Origin: Bacteroidaceae bacterium
GTDB taxonomy: Bacteria > Bacteroidota > Bacteroidia > Bacteroidales > Bacteroidaceae
Assembly (NCBI GenBank): GCA_017617315.1
Contig: JAFZWM010000030.1
Span: forward strand, 186,001-250,000
DNA length: 64,000 nt
Direction: 5' to 3'
Part shown: positions 24,396-32,338 of the stretch, in pieces
How the letters are laid out: each line of letters starts with the position of its first letter
Numbering within the stretch: position 1 is the first letter of the stretch
Made by a program: the position numbers and the translations under genes
The notes under the pieces: generated by a model
What the model was told of the DNA's origin: nothing
What the model saw: only the letters and a program-made list of their open reading frames with translations
Databases searched by the model: none

Positions 24396-26276
24396 TTATG
24401 CAAATTCGCTTAACTCAAGCCAGCGCATGCTCTTTTCGTCCAACTCATCGTTAAGAACTGGCAGACGCTTCGACTTCTCGGTCAGTTCGTCGACAGAAAG
24501 CGTTCCGCTGCAAAGCATCTCCTCGAGCGTTTTCTTCTCTGCCTCGAGTGCCTCGATATCCTTTTCGAGCTGTTCGAGTTCCTTCTTTTCCTTGAACGAG
24601 AGCTTTCGCTTGCTTTCTACCCTAACCTTCTGAGTCTTAGTTTCTTTCTGCTGCTCAGCTTTCTGCTTTTCGTTTTCAAAATGCTCCTTGGCATCTTTCC
24701 ACTCACGATATTGCGAATAGTTGCCCGGGAAGTCGCGTATGTCGCCCTGACCGTTGAACACGAGCAGATGATCTACCACCTTGTCCATGAAATATCGGTC
24801 GTGGCTCACGACGATGAGGCAGCCGCCGAAGTTCTTCAGATATTCTTCGAGAATCTGAAGTGTTACGATGTCCAAATCGTTTGTAGGCTCGTCGAGCACC
24901 AGGAAGTTAGGATTCTGCATCAGAACCGTGCAGAGGTAGAGTCTGCGCTTCTCGCCGCCGCTAAGCTTGTAAACGTAGTTATGCTGCTTTTCTGGCGGAA
25001 AGAGGAAATGGTTGAGGAGCTGGCTTGCCGTAAGTTTCTTGCCATTGCCCAAGTCTATTACCTCAGCAATCTCGCGCACGGCATCGATAACCTTCATCTG
25101 CTCGTCGAATTTCATTCCTTCCTGCGAGTAGTAACCGAATTTTACGGTCTCGCCAATGTCGAGCGTACCGCTGTCTACGGTCTGCAAGCCAAGCAGAATC
25201 TTTATGAAGGTTGATTTTCCCGTTCCATTCTCACCCACGATGCCCATCTTCTCGTAGCGCGAGAAGATGTAGCTAAAGTTGTCGAGTATCTTCTTGTCGC
25301 CGAACGACTTACACAGATTATCTGCTTCAAAAATCTTATTGCCGATGTACGAACTTTTCTGATTCAGTTCGACCTTTTTGTCGTATGTTCTTTGCTTTGC
25401 AACCTTTTCGAGTTCGTAGAAAGCCTCTTCGCGATAGCGTGCCTTGTGTCCTCGGGCGCACGGCATCCGTCGCATCCAGTCGAGTTCGGTACGGTAAAGA
25501 TTGTTGGCGCGTGCAATCTCGGCGTTGTGAGCATCGATTCGCTCCTGACGTTTCTCAAGATAGTAGCTGTAATTTCCTTTGTATGTGTAGATTACATTAT
25601 CATCGAGTTCGTAAATCGTGTCGCACACGCGGTCGAGGAAATATCGGTCGTGCGTAACCATCAGAAGGCTCTGCTTGGCGCGGTTCAGATAGTCTTCGAG
25701 CCACTCAATCATGTCGAGGTCGAGGTGGTTGGTAGGCTCGTCGAGAATGAGCAAGTCGGGACGGTTTATCAGCACATTGGCAAGAGCCACGCGCTTAACC
25801 TGTCCGCCCGAGAGCTGCGATATAGGCTGGTCGAAGTCGCGAATCTTGAGTTGCGACAGAATGGCCTTGGCGCGGCGCTCGTAGTCCCACGCATCGTGCT
25901 GCTCCATCTGCGATATGAGCGCATCGAGCCCCGGATTTCCGGGTGTTTCAATACATTTCTCGTATTCCCTTACGAGTTCGGCAACAGCATTTCCGTTCTG
26001 AAAGCAAGCCTCAATGACGGTCAGTCCTTCGGGATAGACAGGAGTCTGTTCAAGATATCCGACCGTAAGATCGTTCCTATATATAATAGAGCCGCTGTTC
26101 TTTCCCTCCTTGCCGACAAGGACGCTCAAAAGAGTAGATTTACCCGTTCCGTTCTTGGCTATGAGGCCTACGCGCTGTCCCTCGGCAAGACCGAAGGTAA
26201 GATTCTCAAACAACACCTGATCGCCGAACGACTTTGTCAGGTTCTCAACTTGTAAATATGGGTTTACTGTCGCCAT
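24396..26276 (-). CDS. uup: ABC-F family ATPase, Uup-like
   Basis: 626 aa with two ATP-binding cassettes: AKNGTGKS (40-47), LSGGQVKRVALA and LLILDEPTNHLD; then GENGTGKS, LSGGEKRRLYL and FLVLDEPTNDLD. The linker carries RTELDWMRRMPCARGHKARYREE, the typical Uup linker sequence, and a C-terminal coiled coil (about 550-615, EKKELEQLEKDIEALEAEKK) matches the Uup DNA-binding tail. The first Gly of Walker A in cassette 1 is Ala, which I recall as usual for this subgroup. Uup acts on ribosome maturation and suppresses transposon excision in E. coli. It is distinct from the ABC-F at 3800-5440, which lacks the C-terminal coil. Confidence 0.9.
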   Translation of the reverse strand: MATVNPYLQVENLTKSFGDQVLFENLTFGLAEGQRVGLIAKNGTGKSTLLSVLVGKEGKNSGSIIYRNDLTVGYLEQTPVYPEGLTVIEACFQNGNAVAELVREYEKCIETPGNPGLDALISQMEQHDAWDYERRAKAILSQLKIRDFDQPISQLSGGQVKRVALANVLINRPDLLILDEPTNHLDLDMIEWLEDYLNRAKQSLLMVTHDRYFLDRVCDTIYELDDNVIYTYKGNYSYYLEKRQERIDAHNAEIARANNLYRTELDWMRRMPCARGHKARYREEAFYELEKVAKQRTYDKKVELNQKSSYIGNKIFEADNLCKSFGDKKILDNFSYIFSRYEKMGIVGENGTGKSTFIKILLGLQTVDSGTLDIGETVKFGYYSQEGMKFDEQMKVIDAVREIAEVIDLGNGKKLTASQLLNHFLFPPEKQHNYVYKLSGGEKRRLYLCTVLMQNPNFLVLDEPTNDLDIVTLQILEEYLKNFGGCLIVVSHDRYFMDKVVDHLLVFNGQGDIRDFPGNYSQYREWKDAKEHFENEKQKAEQQKETKTQKVRVESKRKLSFKEKKELEQLEKDIEALEAEKKTLEEMLCSGTLSVDELTEKSKRLPVLNDELDEKSMRWLELSEFA

Positions 26277-26356
26277 AAAAAGATGCTTTTTGTTAAAAGT
26301 TGTGCGAAGATAACCAAAAAATACAAAGAAAAAGTAGGTTGTTTGGATTTTTTTTA

Positions 26357-26364
26357 TACTTTTG
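26357..26364 (+). promoter_or_regulatory. -7 box of rho
   Basis: TACTTTTG followed by CATCG, 132 nt before the rho ATG, so the leader is about 125 nt. Confidence 0.6.
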
Positions 26365-26370
26365 CATCGT

Positions 26371-26496
26371 TTATTGGTTATGGGAAACTTTCTACACCCT
26401 ATACTTTACAATAAATATTTCCATTTAAATAATTTGATTTTAATCATAAATACTTAACGCGTAGGGGCTGATTTCAGCACCACGGTTTATTGACTT
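26371..26496 (+). promoter_or_regulatory. Long rho leader, possible autoregulatory region
   Basis: About 125 nt between the predicted transcript start and ATG. Its first part is AT-rich and C-containing but G-poor; the last 40 nt hold a GC-richer block (from about 26457) with GGGGCTGATTTCAGCACC, in which GCTGA and TCAGC can pair in a tight hairpin. Rho genes are often autoregulated through their leaders; here this is inferred only from length and composition. Confidence 0.4.
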
Positions 26497-28455
26497 ATGT
26501 ATATAATATCGGAACTTGAAAAGAAAGATCTGACAGAGTTGCAAACAATCGCAAAAGAACTCGGTCTGAAAGGAATTTCTAAAATTAAGAAAGAAGATCT
26601 CATCTACAAGATAATTGATGAGCAAGCGGTAGCAACAGCTTCGCAGAAGGCTGAAAAAGCCCCTGCCAAGAAGAAGACAGCCGCTAAGACAAAGAAGGCT
26701 ACAACAGCAAAGGCTAAGAAAGCCGACGAAGAACCGACACAGTCTAACGAAGATACTTCTGATTCTGTGGAAAAACAGGAAGAAAAGCCTACAGTAAAGA
26801 AATCAGCTCCAAAGAAATCGGCAAAGCAGGTTGAGGAGGCAGTAGCAGCAATGATTGCCGCTACCGAGAGCGTTGTATCGGCAACTCCAGAGGTGGCCGA
26901 GGACATCGTTGAGCAGCCAGCCGAGAAACAGGGAGAGCAGGCAGCCTTCACTGGCATTCCAGAGGCAGAGTTCGGCTCGGCAGACAAGGCACAGGCAGAG
27001 GCTCTTGACGAGCCTATCGACGTAAACGCTCCAGAGGCGGCTCAGCCAGCTGCGGAGTATGTCGTTCCAGAGTCTGAGTTCAACCCGGACCACAAGCCTA
27101 AGAAGCTGCTTGGCGACGACGGCGTTACATTCAGAATCATCAGTCTTGCGCCCGTTAATCCTTACGGCGAGCCAGAGGAAAGCTACTCGCAGTACAACGA
27201 GCCGGCAAGACCAGCCAACGAGCCTGTAGACTTCTCTCGCTTCGAGAATCTTGTAGAGAACAACGCACAGCCAGAATATCAGGCTGAGGCTTCATACCAG
27301 CCGGTTGCTGCGGCTCAGGAATTCGTGCCATACGACTTTGGCGACATCATCAAGGGCACGGGCGTGCTCGAGGTTGTGCCAGACGGCTACGGCTTCCTCC
27401 GCTCATCAGACTACAACTATCTGCCTTCGCCTGACGACATCTATATGAGCGTGTCGCAGATTAAGAGCCAAGGCTTGAAGACAGGCGATGTTGTTGAAGG
27501 AACAATCCGCCCACCAAAGGACGGCGAGAAGTTCTTCGCCATGGTCAAGGTTGAGTCTATCAACGGTCTTGACCCGGAGAAGATTCGCGACCGCGTGGCA
27601 TTCGAGCACCTCACACCGCTGTTCCCAGAAGAGAAGTTCCGCCTTTGCGGAGGCAGAACGGAGAACATCTCTACACGAATCGTAGACCTCTTCGCTCCTA
27701 TCGGCAAGGGTCAGCGTGCATTGCTCGTGGCTCAGCCAAAGACAGGTAAGACAATCCTGATGAAGGACATCGCCAACGCAATTGCCGAGAATCATCCGGA
27801 GGCATACCTTATGATGCTGCTCATCGACGAGCGTCCTGAGGAGGTTACCGACATGGCGCGTACTGTAAACGCCGAGGTTATCGCCTCTACCTTCGACGAG
27901 AGCGCAGAGCACCATGTAAAGATTGCCAACATCGTTCTGGAGAAGGCAAAGAGAATGGTTGAGAGCGGTCATGATGTCGTTATCTTCCTCGACTCTATCA
28001 CACGTCTGGCACGTGCATACAATACCGTTTCGCCTTCATCTGGCAAGGTTCTTTCTGGTGGTGTCGAGGCCAACTCGCTTCAGAAGCCAAAACGATTCTT
28101 CGGAGCGGCCCGTAACATCGAGAACGGCGGTTCGCTCACCATCATCGCAACGGCTCTTACAGATACAGGCTCTAAGATGGACGATGTGATCTTCGAGGAG
28201 TTCAAGGGTACGGGTAACATGGAGCTTCAGCTCGACCGCAACCTTGCAAACAAGCGTATCTTCCCTGCCGTGAACATAATGGCTTCGAGCACACGACGCG
28301 ACGACCTGCTGCATGACAGGACAACGCTCGACAGAATGTGGATTCTGCGCAAGTTCATTAGCGACCGCAATCCGGTTGAGGCCATGAGTTTCGTAAGAGA
28401 CCGTCTCGACAGGTCGCGAAGCATCGAGGAATTCCTTGCAAGCATGAACTCATAA
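26497..28455 (+). CDS. rho: Transcription termination factor Rho with long N-terminal insertion
   Basis: 652 aa compared with about 420 in E. coli. Residues 1-45 are the Rho N-terminal helix domain ([20 protein letters not shown]). Residues about 48-270 are a disordered insertion: first Lys/Ala-rich ([14 protein letters not shown]), then Glu/Pro/Ala-rich. The cold-shock-like RNA-binding domain follows ([17 protein letters not shown]), then the RecA-like ATPase with Walker [23 protein letters not shown], the Q-loop/R-loop region [21 protein letters not shown] and [11 protein letters not shown]. It unwinds RNA as a hexamer to end transcription. Long insertions are known in Bacteroidetes and actinobacterial Rho and can bind RNA or drive condensation. 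It is followed by a strong terminator. Confidence 0.96.
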   Translation: MYIISELEKKDLTELQTIAKELGLKGISKIKKEDLIYKIIDEQAVATASQKAEKAPAKKKTAAKTKKATTAKAKKADEEPTQSNEDTSDSVEKQEEKPTVKKSAPKKSAKQVEEAVAAMIAATESVVSATPEVAEDIVEQPAEKQGEQAAFTGIPEAEFGSADKAQAEALDEPIDVNAPEAAQPAAEYVVPESEFNPDHKPKKLLGDDGVTFRIISLAPVNPYGEPEESYSQYNEPARPANEPVDFSRFENLVENNAQPEYQAEASYQPVAAAQEFVPYDFGDIIKGTGVLEVVPDGYGFLRSSDYNYLPSPDDIYMSVSQIKSQGLKTGDVVEGTIRPPKDGEKFFAMVKVESINGLDPEKIRDRVAFEHLTPLFPEEKFRLCGGRTENISTRIVDLFAPIGKGQRALLVAQPKTGKTILMKDIANAIAENHPEAYLMMLLIDERPEEVTDMARTVNAEVIASTFDESAEHHVKIANIVLEKAKRMVESGHDVVIFLDSITRLARAYNTVSPSSGKVLSGGVEANSLQKPKRFFGAARNIENGGSLTIIATALTDTGSKMDDVIFEEFKGTGNMELQLDRNLANKRIFPAVNIMASSTRRDDLLHDRTTLDRMWILRKFISDRNPVEAMSFVRDRLDRSRSIEEFLASMNS

Positions 28456-28463
28456 AAAATATT

Positions 28464-28498
28464 AAAAAGGCTTTTTCTTTGTGAGAAAGCCTTTTTTT
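28464..28498 (+). terminator. rho terminator
   Basis: AAAAAGGCTTTTTC and AGAAAGCCTTTTT form a stem followed by a T-run, 9 nt after the rho stop. Confidence 0.85.
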
Positions 28499-28508
28499 GT
28501 CTTTATTT

Positions 28509-28539
28509 TTTGGCTGAAAAAATAAATTTACTACCTTTG
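28509..28539 (+). promoter_or_regulatory. Promoter of the SLC13/DASS transporter gene
   Basis: TTTG (28509-28512), 19-nt spacer, TACCTTTG (28532-28539). Confidence 0.78.
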
Positions 28540-28589
28540 TGTTAACTCTCAAATCCAACAGATGATATTATAATTAAAACTTAGAAAAG

Positions 28590-30077
28590 ATGGATTTTAA
28601 ATTAAATGATGTTATGATCAAGGGACTGAAAATCTCCTTTGTTATCATTGTTACGTTGATTTTATGGTTGCTACCATCTGAATCTTTCGGCATTGAAGGA
28701 CTCACAATTATCCAGCAGCGCATGATCTCTATTTTCGTTTTTGCCGCCCTAATGTGGATACTCGAAGGAGTGTCGGCATGGGTTACGTCGGTACTCATCA
28801 TTGTGGTCATGCTGTTTACCGTGAGCGACAGTGCCATTGTCCAGCTTATCGACCCGTCGATTTTCCCTGCCGACCAGCTTGTAGAAAACGCGAAGACCGG
28901 CGCTATGCAGCCTGTCGGACTCATCAGCTACAAGTCTATCATCGCCTGCTTTGCCGACCCAACGGTAATGCTCTTCATGGGCGGATTCGTTCTGGCTCTC
29001 GTGGCCTCAAAGAGTGGCGTGGACGTATCGCTTGCGCGAGTGATGCTGAAGCCTTTCGGCACAAACTCAAAGACCGTTCTGCTTGGTTTTATCCTTGTTA
29101 CGGCAATCTTCTCAATGTTCGTGTCAAACACGGCAACGGCGGCCATGATGCTCACCTTCCTTGCCCCTGTGCTGAAAAGCATGCCCGAGTCTGAACGCGG
29201 CCGCATAGGTCTTACACTCGCCATCCCGATAGGCTGCAACGTGGGCGGAATTGCCACTCCTATCGGAACGCCTCCAAACGGCATCGCCCTTGGCGGACTG
29301 AAGGAGATAGGCATAAACATCGGCTTTGCCGAGTGGATGGCGGTAATGTTTCCACTGATGCTCGTAATCCTTCTTATCTCGTGGTTCATATTGCTGAACG
29401 TGTACAAATTCAGCTCAAACAAGGTTGAGTTCAAGATTGAAGGCGGCGCAAAAAAGGGCTGGGAAACAACCGCGATATACATCGTCATGGCAATAACCAT
29501 CGCCTTGTGGATGCTCGAAAAGATTGTAGGCATAAACTCATACGTCGTGGCGCTCTTCCCTGTCGGCGCGTTCAGCGCCCTCGGCATCGTTACGTCGCAG
29601 GATTTGAAGCAGATTGACTGGGCTGTACTATGGATGGTTGCCGGCGGTTTCGCCCTCGGCGTGGGAATGAAGGATTCGGGCCTGGCAAAGGCTCTGGTTG
29701 AGTCTATTCCGTTCGGCACATGGAACGTGATGCTCGTTCTTGTGGGCAGCGGACTTATCTGCTGGTTCCTCTCAACGTTCATCAGCAACTCGGCTTCGGC
29801 TGCGCTCATGGTTCCAATCCTGTCGGCCGTTGCCAAGGGAATGACCGAGCAGCTTGCGCCTTACGGCGGCGTTACTACGCTTATCATCGGACTGGCTCTG
29901 TCGGCATCCTTCGCCATGGCTCTGCCTATCTCAACGCCTCCGAATGCCATCGCTTACTCTACCGGACTCGTAAAGACTTCGCAGATGGCGAAAATGGGCG
30001 TGGTAATAGGCGTAATATCGCTTGCTCTGGGCTACACAATGCTGATTTTCATCGGAAAGACCGGAATACTTGGATAG
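28590..30077 (+). CDS. SLC13/DASS-family sodium:anion symporter
   Basis: 495 aa with about 11 hydrophobic helices. The two pseudo-symmetric substrate/sodium motifs of the divalent anion:sodium symporter family are visible: SNTATAAMM (about 172) with PIGTPPN (about 210), and SNSASAALM (about 400) with PISTPPN (about 450). These hairpin-tip SNT motifs bind Na+ and the carboxylate, sulfate or phosphate substrate. VcINDY-like C4-dicarboxylate import is the best guess, but sulfate cannot be excluded. Monocistronic between a consensus promoter and a strong terminator. Confidence 0.9.
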   Translation: MDFKLNDVMIKGLKISFVIIVTLILWLLPSESFGIEGLTIIQQRMISIFVFAALMWILEGVSAWVTSVLIIVVMLFTVSDSAIVQLIDPSIFPADQLVENAKTGAMQPVGLISYKSIIACFADPTVMLFMGGFVLALVASKSGVDVSLARVMLKPFGTNSKTVLLGFILVTAIFSMFVSNTATAAMMLTFLAPVLKSMPESERGRIGLTLAIPIGCNVGGIATPIGTPPNGIALGGLKEIGINIGFAEWMAVMFPLMLVILLISWFILLNVYKFSSNKVEFKIEGGAKKGWETTAIYIVMAITIALWMLEKIVGINSYVVALFPVGAFSALGIVTSQDLKQIDWAVLWMVAGGFALGVGMKDSGLAKALVESIPFGTWNVMLVLVGSGLICWFLSTFISNSASAALMVPILSAVAKGMTEQLAPYGGVTTLIIGLALSASFAMALPISTPPNAIAYSTGLVKTSQMAKMGVVIGVISLALGYTMLIFIGKTGILG

Positions 30078-30100
30078 ACATTCCGTATACACAATATCAA

Positions 30101-30138
30101 GGGAGAAGAAGCCACGGCGGTTTCTTCTCCCTTTTTTT
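30101..30138 (+). terminator. Terminator of the SLC13/DASS gene
   Basis: GGGAGAAGAA and TTCTTCTCCC with inner CC/GG pairing, followed by a run of T. Confidence 0.9.
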
Positions 30139-30209
30139 ATGAAGATGAATGTTGCTTTTGTTGCGCTAAAATATTATCTTCGCAGCCGAAAACTAATAAA
30201 CAAAAACAC

Positions 30210-30755
30210 ATGCCAAGAGCACGAAACAAAGAAGACTTGCTGAAATTTGCAAGCGAGAACTATTCAAATCTGATGAATTTGATTAACAAGATGTCTGACA
30301 GCCAGATGAATACCCCATTCGATTTTTCGGACGACGAGAAGAAGAAAGAGGCGCATTGGAGACGCGACAAGAACGTGCGCGACGTACTCGTCCATCTTTA
30401 CGAATGGCAGTTGCTGCTGCTCGGCTTCGTAGAGAAAAACACGAACACCAAAAGCGCAATCACATTCCAGTTTCTGCCAGCCGGATATTCGTGGAAGACT
30501 TACGGCGAAATGAATGTCGAGATATGGAAACGGCATCAGAATACCAGTCTTGACGATGCCATGAGGCTGCTTGCCGACACGCATCAGAAGGTTATGGCGC
30601 TGGCCGAAAAATTCTCAGACGAAGAACTCTTCACAAAGAAATATTTTCCGTGGACAGGTACAACCGACTTGGGCTCGTACTTCGTAAGCACAACATCGAG
30701 CCATTACGACTGGGCAATAAAAAAGATAAAGCTGCATTGCAAGAAAGTATCATAA
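30210..30755 (+). CDS. ClbS/DfsB-family protein (DinB-like four-helix fold)
   Basis: 181 aa. MPRARNKEDLLKFASENYSN at the start, NVRDVLVHLYEWQLLLLGF (about 56-74), FLPAGYSWKTYGEMN (about 91-105) and the C-terminal SYFVSTTSSHYDWAIKKIK are the family signatures. The His residues of a DinB-like metal site are in part present (HLYEW and SHYDWA). ClbS in E. coli is a cyclopropane hydrolase that protects against colibactin; most homologues, including DfsB proteins, have no proven role. It opens a four-gene cassette, 2 nt upstream of the GNAT gene. A weaker TATCTTCG box lies at about 30176-30183. Confidence 0.83.
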   Translation: MPRARNKEDLLKFASENYSNLMNLINKMSDSQMNTPFDFSDDEKKKEAHWRRDKNVRDVLVHLYEWQLLLLGFVEKNTNTKSAITFQFLPAGYSWKTYGEMNVEIWKRHQNTSLDDAMRLLADTHQKVMALAEKFSDEELFTKKYFPWTGTTDLGSYFVSTTSSHYDWAIKKIKLHCKKVS

Positions 30756-30757
30756 AA

Positions 30758-31165
30758 ATGAAGACAATAACATACTCAGACACACACGACTTTAAGGCCT
30801 CCGACTTAGAAGATCTGTTTCTTTCCGTGGAATGGTCGTCGGGGCATTTTCCCGAGAAACTGGTGGTGGCGATGCAGAATTTCAAAGTCGTTTATTCGGC
30901 ATGGCACGGCGAGAAGCTCGTCGGAATGGTCTGCGCCATGGACGACGGAATCATGAATGCCTACGTCCACTATCTGCTCGTAAATCCCGAGTATCACGGA
31001 CAAGAGATTGGCCGGACGCTCGTGGGCATGATTAAGGAGCATTACAAGGATTATATGCGCATTGCCGTCATTGCCTACAACGACGAACTGAATTTCTACC
31101 AGAACTGCGGCTTCGTCAAGAGCAACGACGCCTCACCAATGTTCATCACATCATTATGGACTTAA
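30758..31165 (+). CDS. GNAT-family N-acetyltransferase
   Basis: 135 aa from ATG 30758; the frame is open upstream to 30650 but this would overlap the ClbS gene. The GNAT core is visible: YVHYLLVNPEYHGQEIGRTLVGMI (about 68-91, beta4 and the acetyl-CoA pyrophosphate loop Q-E-I-G-R-T) and IAVIAYNDELNFYQNCGF (about 101-118). It acetylates an amine of unknown identity using acetyl-CoA. It sits 2 nt after the ClbS stop and 13 nt before the chorismate mutase fusion, so it belongs to one transcript. Confidence 0.85.
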   Translation: MKTITYSDTHDFKASDLEDLFLSVEWSSGHFPEKLVVAMQNFKVVYSAWHGEKLVGMVCAMDDGIMNAYVHYLLVNPEYHGQEIGRTLVGMIKEHYKDYMRIAVIAYNDELNFYQNCGFVKSNDASPMFITSLWT

Positions 31166-31178
31166 CAACATACAGAAA

Positions 31179-31718
31179 ATGAATACACAAACATGCAGCA
31201 GCCTCGACGAGGTTCGCTCAAACATCGACCGCATAGACGACTGCATAATAAAGCTTATTGCCGAGCGAGGCACATTCGTGTCGCAGGCATCGAAGTTCAA
31301 GAAGAACGAGGAAGGCGTGAAAGACAGTTCGCGCGTTGAGAAGGTAATCCAGAAAGTACGCGGCAAGGCTGAGGCCTACGGCGCAAATCCCGATATGGTG
31401 GAGAAGCTCTACCGCGAGATGATTGCAGGATTCATCAAGATGGAGATGAAAGAATTCCTGACTGCCAACGACTTATCGAACCCCGAAATTCTGCTGGGCA
31501 ACCTCGGCAAAGTCCACACCACTCCGCTCGGAGCCGGCCGCATCTGCCGAAATCTGAAACTCGCCGACATCGACGCCGTTGATTTCTGCAAGCAGAAAAT
31601 AGCATCCGAAGAATGTAAGATTTCGCGAGACGGCAAAAACTGGTATTGCGAGGCCGGCGATATCGTAATAACCGTAAACGCAAGCAGTTACACAATTATA
31701 ACGGCTCACAGAAAATGA
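31179..31718 (+). CDS. Chorismate mutase (AroQ)-DUF3781 fusion protein
   Basis: 179 aa with two parts. Residues about 8-95 have the all-helical AroQ pattern: VRSNIDRIDDCIIKLIAERGTFV, KDSSRVEKVIQKVRGKAEAYGANPDMVEKLYREMIAGFI, including the conserved Arg, Lys and Glu that hold chorismate in the standard enzyme. Residues about 100-179 (NLGKVHTTPLGAGRICRNL, KNWYCEAGDIVITVNASSYT ending IITAHRK) match DUF3781 as I remember it, a domain without known function. AroQ enzymes convert chorismate to prephenate; here no other aromatic-amino-acid gene is near, so the mutase may have been recruited to a different role. The stop overlaps the next start (ATGA). Confidence 0.72.
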   Translation: MNTQTCSSLDEVRSNIDRIDDCIIKLIAERGTFVSQASKFKKNEEGVKDSSRVEKVIQKVRGKAEAYGANPDMVEKLYREMIAGFIKMEMKEFLTANDLSNPEILLGNLGKVHTTPLGAGRICRNLKLADIDAVDFCKQKIASEECKISRDGKNWYCEAGDIVITVNASSYTIITAHRK

Positions 31719-32335
31719 CAGTCCGTCCACCCTTCAGCGAAATAAAGTCGTACGAGGACTTTTCAAAATTCTACTGGTACAGAGAGGAGTTGCAGCACAT
31801 CTGCAAACAACTCGGCATATCGTCGTCTGGAACGAAAGCCGAACTAAACCAGAACATAGCAGAATATTTCAAAGGCAATATCGTAAGGCGCAAGAAGATT
31901 AAGAAAAGTCCAAAAGCGACGGCAACGGTCATTACCTTAGACACCAAACTGCTTGAATGTGGCTTCCGTTTCAGTCAGAAATTCAGGGACTTCTTTGCGC
32001 AGCAGACTGGCACAAAGAACTTCAAGTTCAACGCCGACATGGTGGCGACCGCCAAAAAGGTGAAGGAGGACAACGACACGGAGTTCACCCTCCGCGACAT
32101 GCTCGGCATCTACCACGGCACGAAGGTGTATGCCAAGTACGACAATTCGTCGTGCCAATGGAATAAGTTCCTGAAGGATTTCTGCGCCGACGAGAAGAGC
32201 GCGCAGTTCTCCAACAAGCTGAAAGCAGCCTCTGTTCTGTGGAAGATTGTCCGCACCTCAACACGAGAGAAGGTTTATTGCAGCAGCCTGCTGGATGAGT
32301 TTGCCGATTTGCTTGATGAATTTCGGGTGAGGTGA
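31715..32335 (+). CDS. SAP-domain protein (DUF6434-like)
   Basis: 206 aa. Residues about 24-52 (EELQHICKQLGISSSGTKAELNQNIAEYF) form a SAP helix-extension-helix motif usually involved in nucleic-acid binding. The basic segment VRRKKIKKSPK follows, then a conserved region with FRDFFAQQTGTKNFKFN, FTLRDMLGIYHGTK and SCQWNKFLKDFC that I recall as DUF6434, function unknown. Translationally coupled to the CM-DUF3781 gene through ATGA. Last gene of the cassette, ending 3 nt before the convergent nuclease gene stop. Confidence 0.7.
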   Translation: MTVRPPFSEIKSYEDFSKFYWYREELQHICKQLGISSSGTKAELNQNIAEYFKGNIVRRKKIKKSPKATATVITLDTKLLECGFRFSQKFRDFFAQQTGTKNFKFNADMVATAKKVKEDNDTEFTLRDMLGIYHGTKVYAKYDNSSCQWNKFLKDFCADEKSAQFSNKLKAASVLWKIVRTSTREKVYCSSLLDEFADLLDEFRVR

Positions 32336-32338
32336 GCT

